Shown here one piece after another: positions 50,900 to 61,581 of a stretch of 64,000 nucleotides of DNA. A program made the translations under genes and the position numbers. This DNA is from Flavobacterium swingsii (GTDB taxonomy: Bacteria > Bacteroidota > Bacteroidia > Flavobacteriales > Flavobacteriaceae). The notes beneath the pieces are model-generated. The model did no database searches, was not told where the DNA came from, and saw only the letters and a list, made by a program, of their open reading frames with translations. The DNA is taken from contig NZ_FOJT01000003.1 of assembly GCF_900111965.1 (NCBI RefSeq), forward strand, positions 248,001 to 312,000. Direction: 5' to 3'. Each line of letters begins with the position of its first letter. The stretch's first letter is position 1.

Positions 50900-53800
50900 T
50901 TATTTTGAAATTAAAATCATTGTTTTTATATCATCAAACTCAATAATCGTACCGTTTTCGATACTTTCTAAAAGAATTAGTTCTTTTGTAAGTGTTTCAG
51001 ATTTTATATAATCTTGGTTGTCTAAAATGGCTTGATTAATTTTGTCATTTTTTTCGACCGAAACTGTAATCTTATCAGTCACATCGTAACCAGAATCTTT
51101 TCGCAAATTTTGAATTCGGTTTACTAACTCTCTGGCAATCCCTTCTTTTCTTAATTCATCAGAAATTGTAATGTCTAATGCTACGGTGATTCCGCCTGAA
51201 TTTGCAACCAACCAACCTTCAATATCTTGCGATGAGATTTCTACATCTTCTATTGATAAAGTTATGTCTTTTCCTGAAATAACAATATCTAACGTTCCTT
51301 CTTTGTCTAATTGATTAATTTGTATCGCTGTAAAACCTTGTATCTCTTTGGCAATCAATCCCATATCTTTCCCAAAACGTGGTCCAAGAGCCTTGAAATT
51401 AGGCTTTATTTGCTTTACTAAAATCCCTGAAGCATCGTCTAAAAGTTCTATTTCTTTTACGTTTACTTCAGCCATAATCAAGTCTGAAACTGCTTCTATT
51501 TCTGTTCTAAAACCGTTGTCAAGCACTGGAATCATTACCTTTTGTAATGGTTGTCGTACTTTTATCATTTCCTTCTTTCGAAGTGACAAAACCAGAGACG
51601 AAATCGTTTGTGCTTTTTGCATTCTGCTTTCTAACGATTTATCAACAAAGTTTTCAACTGATTTTGGAAACTCGGCCAAATGTACACTGTCATAATTTTC
51701 TGACTGTGTTGTTAGTGTTAAATCTCTGTAAAGTTTATCCATAAAGAATGGTGCAATAGGCGCTCCAAGCTTAGAAACAGTGATAAGGCAAGTATATAAT
51801 GTTTGGTAAGCGGCAATTTTATCGTGTGCATAATCGCCTTTCCAGAAACGTCTTCTGCACAATCTTACGTACCAATTACTTAGGTTTTCTTGCACGAAAT
51901 CTGAAATGGCACGAGCCGCTTTTGTTGGTTCGTAGTCCGCATAAGCGTCGTCAACAACCTTTATAAGCGTATTTAGTTCAGATAGAATCCAACGATCTAT
52001 CTCTGGTCTTTCGTTTAATGGGATTTCTGCTTCGGCATATTTAAACCCATCAATATTGGCATATAACGCAAAGAAAGAGTAAGTGTTGTACAAAGTTCCG
52101 AAGAATTTACGACGTACTTCTGCAATACCTTCCATGTCAAATTTCAAATTATCCCAAGGATTTGCGTTCGAAATCATGTACCAACGCGTCGCATCTGGAC
52201 CATATTCTGCTAAAGTTTCGAAAGGATCTGCAGCATTTCCTAGACGTTTAGACATTTTTTGTCCGTTTTTGTCTAAAACTAATCCGTTAGAAACTACATT
52301 TTTGTAAGCAACTTTGTCAAATACTAAAGTTCCAATAGCGTGTAAAGTATAAAACCAACCACGAGTTTGATCGACACCCTCGGCAATAAAATCCGCAGGA
52401 AAATCTTTATTTCCGTCTATTTTTTCTTTGTTTTCAAAAGGATAATGCCATTGTGCATAAGGCATAGAACCTGAATCGAACCAAACATCTATCAAATCAC
52501 TTTCACGTTTCATTGGTTTCCCTGAAGCCGAAACTAAAGTGATTTCATCAACCACATTTTTATGTAAATCGATTAAATCGTAATTTGATTCATTCATATT
52601 TCCAATCTCGAAACCTTTGAAAGGATTTTCTTTTTGGAAACCTGCAGTGATTGATTTTTCGATTTCGTTGTATAATTCTTCAACCGAACCAATTAGGATT
52701 TCTTCAGTTCCTTCTTCATTTCTCCAAATTGGTAAGGGAATTCCCCAAAAACGAGAACGAGAAAGATTCCAGTCATTGGCATTTTTTAGCCAATTCCCGA
52801 AACGTCCTTCGCCAGTTGCTTTAGGCTTCCAGTTGATGGTTTCGTTGAGGCCGAACATTCTGTCACGAACTTCTGTGATTTTGATAAACCAAGAATCTAG
52901 CGGATAATATAAAATTGGGGTGTCAGTTCTCCAACAATGTGGGTAACTGTGCACATATTTTTCTACTTTGAATGCTTTGTTTTCTTCTTTTAGTTGAATA
53001 GCGATTTCAACATCAATCGAACGTTCTGGTGCTACTTCATCAGTATAATATTCGTTTTTGACATATTTTCCAGAATAATCACCCAAACCATTGATGAATT
53101 TACCCTGTAAATTTACTAATGGCACAGGATTTCCGTTTTCGTCTAAAACTAACATTGGCGGAACTTCTGGCGTTGCTTCTTTGGCTACTTTTGCATCATC
53201 GGCACCAAAAGTTGGAGCGGTATGTACAATTCCAGTTCCGTCTTCGGTGGTAACAAAATCGCCTGAAATTACTCTAAAAGCATTTTCTGGATTTTGGTAT
53301 GGCAAAGCCAAAGGCATTAATTGCTCGTAACGAATTCCTACTAAATCAGCACCTTTACATTCGGCTATGACTTGATATGGAATTTTTTTGTCACCTTCTT
53401 TAAAATTCTCAAAATCGGAAACTTCATTTGATTCAAAAAAACCTTTTCCGAATTGTTTTCCAACTAAATTTTTAGCTAAAATTACATTTATATGTTTGAA
53501 AGTATATTGGTTGAATGTTTTTACTAAAACATAATCAATTTTTGGACCAACTGTTAATGCTGTATTTGAAGGCAAAGTCCAAGGAGTTGTTGTCCAAGCT
53601 AAAAACTGAAAAAGTCCTCTCATTGAACCTTCTCCGAAGAAAAGAGGATAATGTAATTTGAATGCTTTTTCAACTGTGTTTTCAGGTGTTTCTCCATTAA
53701 CATATAGCTTTGCTCTAAACTGAGCTACTATAGTAGTGTCTGTAACATCACGATAAGAACCGGGTTGGTTTACTTCGTGCGATGATAATCCTGTTCCTGC

Positions 53801-54358
53801 TTTAGGCGAATAGGGTTGTATGGTGTAGCCTTTGTACATCAAATCTTTGTTATAGATTTGTTTCAGAATCCACCAAACGGATTCCATGTATTTGGGTTTG
53901 TAGGTTACGTACGGATCTTGCATATCGACCCAATAACCCATTTTTTCTGTCAAATCATTCCATACGTCAGTGTAACGCATGACTGTTTTTTTACAGGCTT
54001 CGTTATATTCTTCGATAGAAATTGTTTTTCCTATGTCTTCTTTGGTAATTCCTAATTCTTTTTCGGTACCTAATTCTACAGGTAAACCGTGTGTATCCCA
54101 ACCTGCTTTACGTTTTACTTGAAAGCCTTTTTGGGTTTTATAACGACAAAAAATATCTTTAATAGCACGTGCCATCACGTGGTGAATTCCTGGTAATCCG
54201 TTGGCAGATGGTGGCCCTTCGAAAAACACGAATGGCGTGTTGCCTTCGCGAGTGGTTACACTCTTTTCGAAGATGTTTTCTTTTTTCCAAAAATCAAGGA
54301 TTTCTGATGCTACCGTTGGTAGATTAAGTCCTTTGTATTCAGTGAATTTAGTGCTCAT
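50900..54358 (-). CDS. ileS: isoleucyl-tRNA synthetase
   Basis: A 1152-residue class I synthetase. It has the HIGH-type block PPSANGLPGIHHVMAR near residues 50-65, the CP1 editing domain (LAWTTTPWTLPSNTALTV; GTGIVHTAPTFGADD), the catalytic KMSKR motif (QKMSKRLGN) and the anticodon-binding domain with NWYVRLCRRRFW. Length and sequence fit the eukaryote-like IleRS group found in many Bacteroidetes. It stands upstream of the DksA-like gene. Confidence 0.97.
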   Translation of the reverse strand: MSTKFTEYKGLNLPTVASEILDFWKKENIFEKSVTTREGNTPFVFFEGPPSANGLPGIHHVMARAIKDIFCRYKTQKGFQVKRKAGWDTHGLPVELGTEKELGITKEDIGKTISIEEYNEACKKTVMRYTDVWNDLTEKMGYWVDMQDPYVTYKPKYMESVWWILKQIYNKDLMYKGYTIQPYSPKAGTGLSSHEVNQPGSYRDVTDTTIVAQFRAKLYVNGETPENTVEKAFKLHYPLFFGEGSMRGLFQFLAWTTTPWTLPSNTALTVGPKIDYVLVKTFNQYTFKHINVILAKNLVGKQFGKGFFESNEVSDFENFKEGDKKIPYQVIAECKGADLVGIRYEQLMPLALPYQNPENAFRVISGDFVTTEDGTGIVHTAPTFGADDAKVAKEATPEVPPMLVLDENGNPVPLVNLQGKFINGLGDYSGKYVKNEYYTDEVAPERSIDVEIAIQLKEENKAFKVEKYVHSYPHCWRTDTPILYYPLDSWFIKITEVRDRMFGLNETINWKPKATGEGRFGNWLKNANDWNLSRSRFWGIPLPIWRNEEGTEEILIGSVEELYNEIEKSITAGFQKENPFKGFEIGNMNESNYDLIDLHKNVVDEITLVSASGKPMKRESDLIDVWFDSGSMPYAQWHYPFENKEKIDGNKDFPADFIAEGVDQTRGWFYTLHAIGTLVFDKVAYKNVVSNGLVLDKNGQKMSKRLGNAADPFETLAEYGPDATRWYMISNANPWDNLKFDMEGIAEVRRKFFGTLYNTYSFFALYANIDGFKYAEAEIPLNERPEIDRWILSELNTLIKVVDDAYADYEPTKAARAISDFVQENLSNWYVRLCRRRFWKGDYAHDKIAAYQTLYTCLITVSKLGAPIAPFFMDKLYRDLTLTTQSENYDSVHLAEFPKSVENFVDKSLESRMQKAQTISSLVLSLRKKEMIKVRQPLQKVMIPVLDNGFRTEIEAVSDLIMAEVNVKEIELLDDASGILVKQIKPNFKALGPRFGKDMGLIAKEIQGFTAIQINQLDKEGTLDIVISGKDITLSIEDVEISSQDIEGWLVANSGGITVALDITISDELRKEGIARELVNRIQNLRKDSGYDVTDKITVSVEKNDKINQAILDNQDYIKSETLTKELILLESIENGTIIEFDDIKTMILISK

Positions 54359-54399
54359 TTTGTCCTTTTCTTAAATCGTGGTGCGAAAGTAAGAAATTA

Positions 54400-54430
54400 A
54401 GTCGAAAGGCGAAAGTCGAAAGCTGAAAGT
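54400..54430. repeat. short CGAAAG tandem repeat upstream of ileS
   Basis: Four imperfect 7-base units (TCGAAAG, GCGAAAG, TCGAAAG, CTGAAAG) lie next to the repeat copy D, about 40 bases before the ileS start. Confidence 0.6.
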
Positions 54431-54439
54431 TTGTGCTTT

Positions 54440-54527
54440 GCGTGAGGGATTGAAATGAAAAGCCCACAGCCTGACGAAGGAAGTGCGAGGACTTGTAATG
54501 GAAAGCCCGACCCTTTTCGGGTCACGC
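54440..54527 (-). repeat. REP-like imperfect palindrome, copy D
   Basis: Outer arms GCGTGA/TCACGC. Read on the minus strand it has GGGTCGGGCTTTCCATTACA on the left and GGGCTTTTCATTTCAATC, then CCTCACGC, on the right, which matches the layout of copy A. It lies between the ileS start and the recO end. Confidence 0.65.
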
Positions 54528-54548
54528 TCAAAGTTTGATAATAATAAT

Positions 54549-55262
54549 TTAAGAAAAAACTTCTTTGAGAACGTCTAATGATTTTGGTTTTTTGAAACCG
54601 TCGAGATGGAAACTGTAATAATCGATGAGGACTTTTAGCAGAATCTGGCGTTCGATAATATGGAAGTTTTTTTGGTCGTTATCAAACTTTAAATCGAGTA
54701 GTTTTTTAAATAAATTAGTCTCGTGTTCTGTGAGCGAACTTATGGCATGAAAAGGCGAAAAAACACCTTCAGTCATTTCGAAAAATTTGTATTCTGTATT
54801 TGAAGTATCGGGATAAAACCCTAAATATTTCGTGGTTTCTAAGAGTAAAATGAGATGAAAATTAGCGATCTCGTCATGATTATCTAACCAATGTAAAGCG
54901 GTTTCGAGAAAGGTAAAAAAGGCTTCGTTTTTTTCTTCTTCGTGAATGGAATGGTGTAAAATTTCGGAAATAAACATCACGATAGTGCTTTTTACAACAT
55001 CGGAATGTATGGAATGAAATGGGGTTGCAATTTTTATTTCTTTAAAATTTTCTAAAGTGCCTTTGTTCTTGTGAACAGCTTCGATTTCTAGAATTGTTAA
55101 TGGCTGAAAATAAGCAATTTTTTGATTGGATTTTCTAGAAGAAAAGGCATCACGAACAAAGTAAGATTTGAGCCCGTCGGAAAGAGTAAAACATTTGACT
55201 ATCAAGCTTTTTTCTTGGTATTTGATCGAGGAAATTACGATGGCTTTGGTTTTAATTTGCAT
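54549..55262 (-). CDS. recO: DNA repair protein RecO
   Basis: A 237-residue RecO, which helps load RecA onto SSB-coated DNA. The N-terminal OB-fold starts with KAIVISSIKYQEKSLIVKCFT, followed by the helical domain with FHLILLLETTKYLGFYPD. The zinc-finger Cys cluster of some RecO proteins is absent, as is common in this phylum. It starts 5 bases after the porZ stop, so the two genes share a transcript. Confidence 0.92.
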   Translation of the reverse strand: MQIKTKAIVISSIKYQEKSLIVKCFTLSDGLKSYFVRDAFSSRKSNQKIAYFQPLTILEIEAVHKNKGTLENFKEIKIATPFHSIHSDVVKSTIVMFISEILHHSIHEEEKNEAFFTFLETALHWLDNHDEIANFHLILLLETTKYLGFYPDTSNTEYKFFEMTEGVFSPFHAISSLTEHETNLFKKLLDLKFDNDQKNFHIIERQILLKVLIDYYSFHLDGFKKPKSLDVLKEVFS

Positions 55263-55267
55263 TCGTT

Positions 55268-57544
55268 TTACCTTACAATCATTACTTTTTTGACTTTGGT
55301 TTCTGCTCCATCATCGGAAGAGAGGAAAATCATATAAACGCCTGAGGCTACTTTGTATTTTCCGAATGCTTTGGTGTCCCAAATTATGGTTCCACCTTCA
55401 GAAATTTCTTCGTGAACTAGGTTTCCTTCAATGTCGGTAATTTTTACGTTGGCCTTGTCCATAAGCCCAGTTACAAATACACTTCCGCTGTATTCTGGTC
55501 TTACAGGATTTGGATAAACGATTACATTTTCGAAGTTTTCGGCACCATTTGTTGCTGTTCCTCTGAAGGATACCATTCCTGCTTCGGTGGCTATAAAAAC
55601 TTCTCCAGTTAGGACATTAATATCAATATCCATTATTGTATTGCTTGGCAGTGGAGAGTTTTCTTTGGTAAAGATATTGAACGTTTTTTGCCCGTCGGAA
55701 GAAATGTAAAACAAACCAGCTCCTGCAGTACTAATCCATTTATTATTTGCGCCATCGACTACGATATCGGTAATAAATTGAGCATATAAAAGTTCTTGAG
55801 CCAAATCGTCTTCGAGAATAATAATTGAGTTTGTAGTTAACTCGTTTTGGGTAAGAAATGAATCTACATTTTGTAGTATTCTTAATCCAGAGGTTGTTCC
55901 AATCCAGAGTTTGTTCTTGTTGTCTACCGCAACAGCTCTTACATCATATGTTGGAAGATTTCCTTCGTCTTGACCTTCTCTTATAGTAAGACATTTGTTG
56001 CCATATTTTTCGTTAAATCCAACCAATCCTTCATAAAAAGCACACACCCATTTCGTTCCGTTTTTATCAATAGCTAATCTTCCGTAAGCTGTGGAAAGTG
56101 GGTCTACAAGGCTTGTTAGTGGAAATCCTTGCCATTGCCCGTCAGTTTTTAGAACATGCAGTCCTTTGTTTACTAATGAATTTGTCACCCATAAGTTTCC
56201 ATCCTTGTCGAAAGCAGAGCCATTTATTCTAATGTCATCAGGGACTTGTCCTGCAATTGTTTGTAAACTACTGTTTGAGGTGTTAAATATTGTGGTAGGA
56301 ATATTATTTTCAAATTTTAATAATCCAGAATAATAGGAGCTAAAGAAAACTTGATTTTCATTTTTTGGATTTACTATAACTCGACTAATTGATTTTGCGC
56401 CAAATAAATCTTGGTAAGGAGTTGATGTCCATGAATTATTAGAATCGTATTTACTTACACCATAAGAATCTAAAGGATAAGGGTTGTAAGTAACATTGTA
56501 ATCGCCATATACCGCCCATAGTCCGTTTGAAAAAGATTGCACTGCGAAAAGCTTGTTTCTATCAGGGCCATTTGGTGTGATGTTCTCGAAAACGGTAGGG
56601 TTGTTTAATAATGTCGTGAAAATACCATTTCCTTGCGTTCCTATATAAATCTTGTCACTTATAACTGTAGCACAATTAAAATTAGCTGTTATGTTGGGAA
56701 TGTTTGTTATATGTAAAATTTCTGTTAATGACTCGTTGTATGCATAAATGTTATTTTGAGTGGTTACAATTAAATGATTACCATTGTGTCTCATGTCTAA
56801 AGGAACTTGAGGATAACTTGTAATAAGATTAGGGTTGTCGCTAATTAATTTATAAATAGATCCGCTTAAACTAACGGCGACTAATTCAGTATTAGTTGCC
56901 TGAATACTTAACCAACTTCCAGATGAAATATTTGTCCATTGGTTGAAATCTATTAGATTTGGATTTGTGACAACTGCTTTTAAAAGCCCGTAACCATTAG
57001 CAACGGCATAAATGAATCCGTTGTAAATAGTTGTTTGAAAAATTTCGACATTTGAACCCCCAGGTCCAATAAAATAAGTGTCGCCAAACTCTGAAAGATT
57101 TAAATCATAAACTGAAATACCAAAATCTGTGGAAATATAAATTTTACCATTATATTCCATGAAATGGTTGATTCTTTTTTTGTTGGGCGGAACCGATGGT
57201 TTGTTTAATATATCAACCACGTTTAACATGCTTCCATCAAGGTCATTTACAATAATAATTAATCCGTCAGCATGACCGATAAGTGTTTTTTTGTAAGTTT
57301 CGCTGTGGTAAATTTGAGTAATGTTTTGCCCAGATAATCCATCAATAGTTGAAATTTTAGAAATTTCATTTGTGGTTAAGTTTCTTTTGAAATAAGCATT
57401 TTCTGCTGCGGCATAAATTTGAGTTGTGCTTTCTGAAATATCTTTAATAGCATTATAGGAGAAATAACCTTTCCATAACTTACTGTCTTGAGCGTGTCCG
57501 AAAGTTGAAATTAATAAAAGGATATATAAAAAAACGTTTTTCAT
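55268..57544 (-). CDS. porZ: T9SS component PorZ (two beta-propellers and C-terminal sorting-like domain)
   Basis: A 758-residue exported protein with a signal peptide (about 1-18, ending GHAQ). Two seven-bladed propeller regions show repeated blade motifs such as GNGIFTTLL, DKNGTKWVCAF, DNKNKLWIGTTSGL and GANNKWISTAGAG. It ends in a T9SS-type C-terminal domain (VIVYPNPVRPEYSGSVFV...GVYMIFLSS...KKVMIVR). PorZ is part of the cell-surface attachment complex that links T9SS cargo to anionic LPS in Porphyromonas. Its neighbour recO is conserved in related genomes. Confidence 0.88.
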   Translation of the reverse strand: MKNVFLYILLLISTFGHAQDSKLWKGYFSYNAIKDISESTTQIYAAAENAYFKRNLTTNEISKISTIDGLSGQNITQIYHSETYKKTLIGHADGLIIIVNDLDGSMLNVVDILNKPSVPPNKKRINHFMEYNGKIYISTDFGISVYDLNLSEFGDTYFIGPGGSNVEIFQTTIYNGFIYAVANGYGLLKAVVTNPNLIDFNQWTNISSGSWLSIQATNTELVAVSLSGSIYKLISDNPNLITSYPQVPLDMRHNGNHLIVTTQNNIYAYNESLTEILHITNIPNITANFNCATVISDKIYIGTQGNGIFTTLLNNPTVFENITPNGPDRNKLFAVQSFSNGLWAVYGDYNVTYNPYPLDSYGVSKYDSNNSWTSTPYQDLFGAKSISRVIVNPKNENQVFFSSYYSGLLKFENNIPTTIFNTSNSSLQTIAGQVPDDIRINGSAFDKDGNLWVTNSLVNKGLHVLKTDGQWQGFPLTSLVDPLSTAYGRLAIDKNGTKWVCAFYEGLVGFNEKYGNKCLTIREGQDEGNLPTYDVRAVAVDNKNKLWIGTTSGLRILQNVDSFLTQNELTTNSIIILEDDLAQELLYAQFITDIVVDGANNKWISTAGAGLFYISSDGQKTFNIFTKENSPLPSNTIMDIDINVLTGEVFIATEAGMVSFRGTATNGAENFENVIVYPNPVRPEYSGSVFVTGLMDKANVKITDIEGNLVHEEISEGGTIIWDTKAFGKYKVASGVYMIFLSSDDGAETKVKKVMIVR

Positions 57545-57564
57545 TTGTGGGAATTTAGCAATTA

Positions 57565-57572
57565 CAAATATA
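57565..57572 (-). promoter_or_regulatory. -7 box of the porZ-recO operon
   Basis: TATATTTG on the minus strand, with its G 20 bases before the porZ ATG. No clear -33. Confidence 0.45.
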
Positions 57573-57618
57573 GAATAAAAACGATTTTATTTTGGGTTTA
57601 ATATACTTGTGTATAAAA

Positions 57619-57644
57619 AAAGTGTTCACCTAAGTGAACACTTT
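57619..57644 (-). terminator. Rho-independent terminator of gdhA
   Basis: Arms AAAGTGTTCAC/GTGAACACTTT with a four-base loop, followed on the minus strand by a T-run. Confidence 0.85.
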
Positions 57645-57669
57645 CATATTTATTATAAAGTTGAATGAA

Positions 57670-59016
<1,347 letters not shown>

Positions 59017-59028
59017 TTATAGATTATT

Positions 59029-59046
59029 AACGTTTGAAAAAACGTT
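59029..59046. promoter_or_regulatory. dyad in the gdhA leader
   Basis: AACGTTT/AAACGTT around GAAA, between the gdhA promoter and ATG. It could be an operator or a leader hairpin; this is not tested. Confidence 0.35.
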
Positions 59047-59060
59047 TTCGTTACGAATAG

Positions 59061-59090
59061 CAAATATACATTTTATAAAAATATAGCAAA
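59061..59090 (-). promoter_or_regulatory. promoter of gdhA
   Basis: On the minus strand TTTG (59090-59087), an 18-base spacer and TATATTTG (59068-59061) form a good -33/-7 pair, about 47 bases before the ATG. Confidence 0.65.
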
Positions 59091-59147
59091 GAAATATTTG
59101 TATTAAAGTCATATTTGAATTAATATATAAAAAATATCCTTTTTTTT

Positions 59148-59177
59148 TTTGAAATGTTTGATGTTTTTATATATTTG
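59148..59177 (+). promoter_or_regulatory. promoter of the beta-barrel protein gene
   Basis: TTTG at 59148-59151, an 18-base spacer and TATATTTG at 59170-59177, with the ATG 27 bases further on. Confidence 0.6.
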
Positions 59178-59204
59178 TCAGATAATGCATTAAAATTTTC
59201 AATC

Positions 59205-60020
59205 ATGCCCAAATATTTTAGCTTAATCATTTTGTTTCTTCTTGCTTCAATTAATACGGTACAAGCACAGTTTGGTTTCTCTCATGAAGTGGGAGTAATT
59301 GCTGGACCTGTTGCTTTTCAGTCTGATTATGGAGTAAGGCACGATTTTAAAACAAATGCAGGAAACACAGGAATTGGAGTTGGACTCGTACATTATCTGA
59401 ATTTTTCTTACAGGGCAGATTGTAACTGCTATACGCCAGAAACGTATTTTAACGATCACTTCAAATTGAGAAGCGAAATATCTTACAGTAAAACTAAGTT
59501 AAATCATTTTGGTGAATGGGTTACTCCTGAGAAACTTGCTAAATCTGAGGAGTCTAGAAAACTAAAAGCGATGGAAGGAAGTACAGCTGTTACCGATATT
59601 GGTATGCAGTTAGAATTTTTCCCTTTAAGTATTAGAGATTTTGCAGCTACTGATGGTTCATTTGCTCCTTTTATAAGTTTAGGAGGGCATTTTAGTTTTT
59701 ATAATCCTGATGTTTCTACTAGTTATGGTAATGGAAAGCTAATAGAAGACAATGTTTTTTCTCCTAAATACTGGGTTCCATCAGACGGTGAAGCTCATGG
59801 TTTTACAAACAACGGTGGTAGTGTTTGGTCTGTAGTTGCAAGTGTTGGAACTAGGTATAAACTAACACCACTTTCTGATTTAATGTTAGATTTACGAGGA
59901 CAATATTATTTTTCTAACTGGGTTGATGGTTTAAATCCTAATCCAGCAGTTTATAAAGAAAATAAAGCAAATGATTGGAATATTTGGTTAAATTTTGGAT
60001 ATATTTATTATTTAGATTAA
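59205..60020 (+). CDS. exported beta-barrel family protein (THC0290_0291-like)
   Basis: A 271-residue protein with a signal peptide (MPKYFSLIILFLLASINTVQAQ) and an outer-membrane barrel-like mature part. This part has strands such as EVGVIAGPVAFQSDYGVRHDF, GLVHYLNFSY, FKLRSEISYSKTKL and a C-terminal WNIWLNFGYIYYLD. Similar proteins in Flavobacteria are annotated as the THC0290_0291 family, of unknown function. The ATG at 59205 is preferred because the promoter -7 box lies downstream of the alternative ATG at 59154. Confidence 0.85.
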   Translation: MPKYFSLIILFLLASINTVQAQFGFSHEVGVIAGPVAFQSDYGVRHDFKTNAGNTGIGVGLVHYLNFSYRADCNCYTPETYFNDHFKLRSEISYSKTKLNHFGEWVTPEKLAKSEESRKLKAMEGSTAVTDIGMQLEFFPLSIRDFAATDGSFAPFISLGGHFSFYNPDVSTSYGNGKLIEDNVFSPKYWVPSDGEAHGFTNNGGSVWSVVASVGTRYKLTPLSDLMLDLRGQYYFSNWVDGLNPNPAVYKENKANDWNIWLNFGYIYYLD

Positions 60021-60044
60021 TTTATTCTAAACACATATTTACAT

Positions 60045-60086
60045 AAAAAAACGAGTCTCTTCCAAAAAGAAGAAACTCGTTTTTTT
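60045..60086. terminator. bidirectional terminator between the barrel gene and the DUF3050 gene
   Basis: Long arms AAAACGAGT(C)TCTTC/GAAGA(A)ACTCGTTTT with flanking A- and T-runs between convergent genes. Confidence 0.85.
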
Positions 60087-60870
60087 ATGAGGTTACCAAT
60101 TGACTTTGGTTTATTTGTTCTTCAATCGCATCCCAAAGACCAATTCGTTTTTCTAATGCTTGAATCGAAATAGATTCAATTTCTTTCCATTTATTAGAAT
60201 CGGTTCCGCAAAGTTCGGTTATCATTTGCATAGCCATTGGGCCGTGTTCGTCGGCGTCTAATTCAATATGTCTTTCAAAATAATAGATTAATTTACTCAA
60301 ATCGGTTGCTGGGAAATTAATCTGAAAATTCTTCAGGATTTCGGTAAACATTAATGGAATTAAATCTTCTCTTCCAAAAGTAAAAGCAGCAGCAATATTG
60401 TGTGGTTTTCCTTCATTAATTACAGTGAAAGTAAAATCTAAAAAAGCTTTGATGTTGGGATGTAAATTACTTTGTTTAATAGCAATAAATACATTTTGTA
60501 ACGAATGAACTTCCGATAAAAAACGTGTAATCTCACTTGTCTTTGCGCCACAGGCATCCATCGCTTCAATATACATCTCATAATGACTTTGGCGACGACC
60601 GTCAAGGGTTAAATCGGTTTCTTCGGCAAGGACAATTTCATTAATCAAATAACGAATTTCTGGATTGCTAGTTGCAAACCAAGGTGTTGTGGTGCAGGTT
60701 AGTTTAGATTGTAGTGCTTTTAGTAATGACATAAAATCCCAAACCGCATATACATGATTTTCAAGAAAATGATGTAAATCGCCAATGGTTTGTATTTTTT
60801 TGTATAATGAATGTTGTAATAAGATGTCTTTTTGAGGCTGTATCTTATCGTTTATGGTCTGAATGTTCAT
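60085..60870 (-). CDS. DUF3050 domain-containing protein (heme-oxygenase-like fold)
   Basis: A 261-residue all-helical protein of the DUF3050 family. Putative metal-binding residues are arranged as in heme-oxygenase-like diiron oxidases: Glu and His in LAEETDLTLDGRRQSHYEMY and the C-terminal FERHIELDADEHGPMA with His/Asp/His. Members of this fold oxidise small amines or fatty acids. The reaction here is unknown, and the metal-site reading is from sequence only. It is a single gene. Confidence 0.88.
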   Translation of the reverse strand: MNIQTINDKIQPQKDILLQHSLYKKIQTIGDLHHFLENHVYAVWDFMSLLKALQSKLTCTTTPWFATSNPEIRYLINEIVLAEETDLTLDGRRQSHYEMYIEAMDACGAKTSEITRFLSEVHSLQNVFIAIKQSNLHPNIKAFLDFTFTVINEGKPHNIAAAFTFGREDLIPLMFTEILKNFQINFPATDLSKLIYYFERHIELDADEHGPMAMQMITELCGTDSNKWKEIESISIQALEKRIGLWDAIEEQINQSQLVTS

Positions 60871-60971
60871 AGTCTAAATTTGTGACAAAAATATAAAAGC
60901 TTCCCGTTTCTAAGAGGCTTTTGTAATATATATTAGTTATTATTTAATCGATAAATCTTATTTGAAAAGGA

Positions 60972-61457
60972 TTAATTTAACAATTTATCAAATAGCGCTC
61001 CTAATTTCGAATCAGAAGGTCTTTCAGTATCAGTATTTATGATTTTTCCTGTTGGATCAATTAAAATGAATCTAGGAATACTATTGATGTTAAGACTTTT
61101 TACAAAATCCGAATTCCAATCGTTATCGGCAAAAAGTTGTATTCCGCCTAATTGTTTGTCGCTTACAAATTTTTTCCATTTTTCAAAATCTTTTTGAACA
61201 TCTATCGAAATACTAACAAATTCGATATTTTTTCCGTGATATTTTTCTTCTATTTTTTGTAAAAAAGGAATTTCTCTACGACAAGGACCGCACCAAGTTG
61301 CCCAAACATCGATATACGCATATTTGCCTTTTAGGTCTTCTAGTTTTGTGGTGCCTCCTTTGTGATTTACATAATTAAATGTTACTACGTTTTTAGATTG
61401 CCCAAAGCTGTAAATAGAAGAAAAAGTGATTAATGCAATTAGAAAGTATTTTTTCAT
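60972..61457 (-). CDS. TlpA-like thiol-disulfide oxidoreductase
   Basis: A 161-residue exported thioredoxin-fold protein with a signal peptide (about 1-20, ending SFGQ) and the redox motif WATWCGPCRREIP (Cys56, Cys59). IEFVSISIDVQKDFEKW and the cis-Pro region NINSIPRFILID follow. Such proteins reduce or isomerise disulfides in the periplasm. It is divergent from aspS. Confidence 0.92.
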   Translation of the reverse strand: MKKYFLIALITFSSIYSFGQSKNVVTFNYVNHKGGTTKLEDLKGKYAYIDVWATWCGPCRREIPFLQKIEEKYHGKNIEFVSISIDVQKDFEKWKKFVSDKQLGGIQLFADNDWNSDFVKSLNINSIPRFILIDPTGKIINTDTERPSDSKLGALFDKLLN

Positions 61458-61555
61458 CAGTGTTGTTTTAATTATAGGTAGTCAAACTTACAATCTATTT
61501 GAATTATTTTGAATATAATTTTCTTTTTTTTAACTTTTAACATCAAACAAAATAG

Positions 61556-61563
61556 TATTTTTG
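61556..61563 (+). promoter_or_regulatory. -7 box of aspS
   Basis: TATTTTTG with its G 18 bases before the ATG. A good -33 was not found in the T-rich upstream stretch. Confidence 0.5.
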
Positions 61564-61581
61564 CAACCTAAAATTTAGGTA

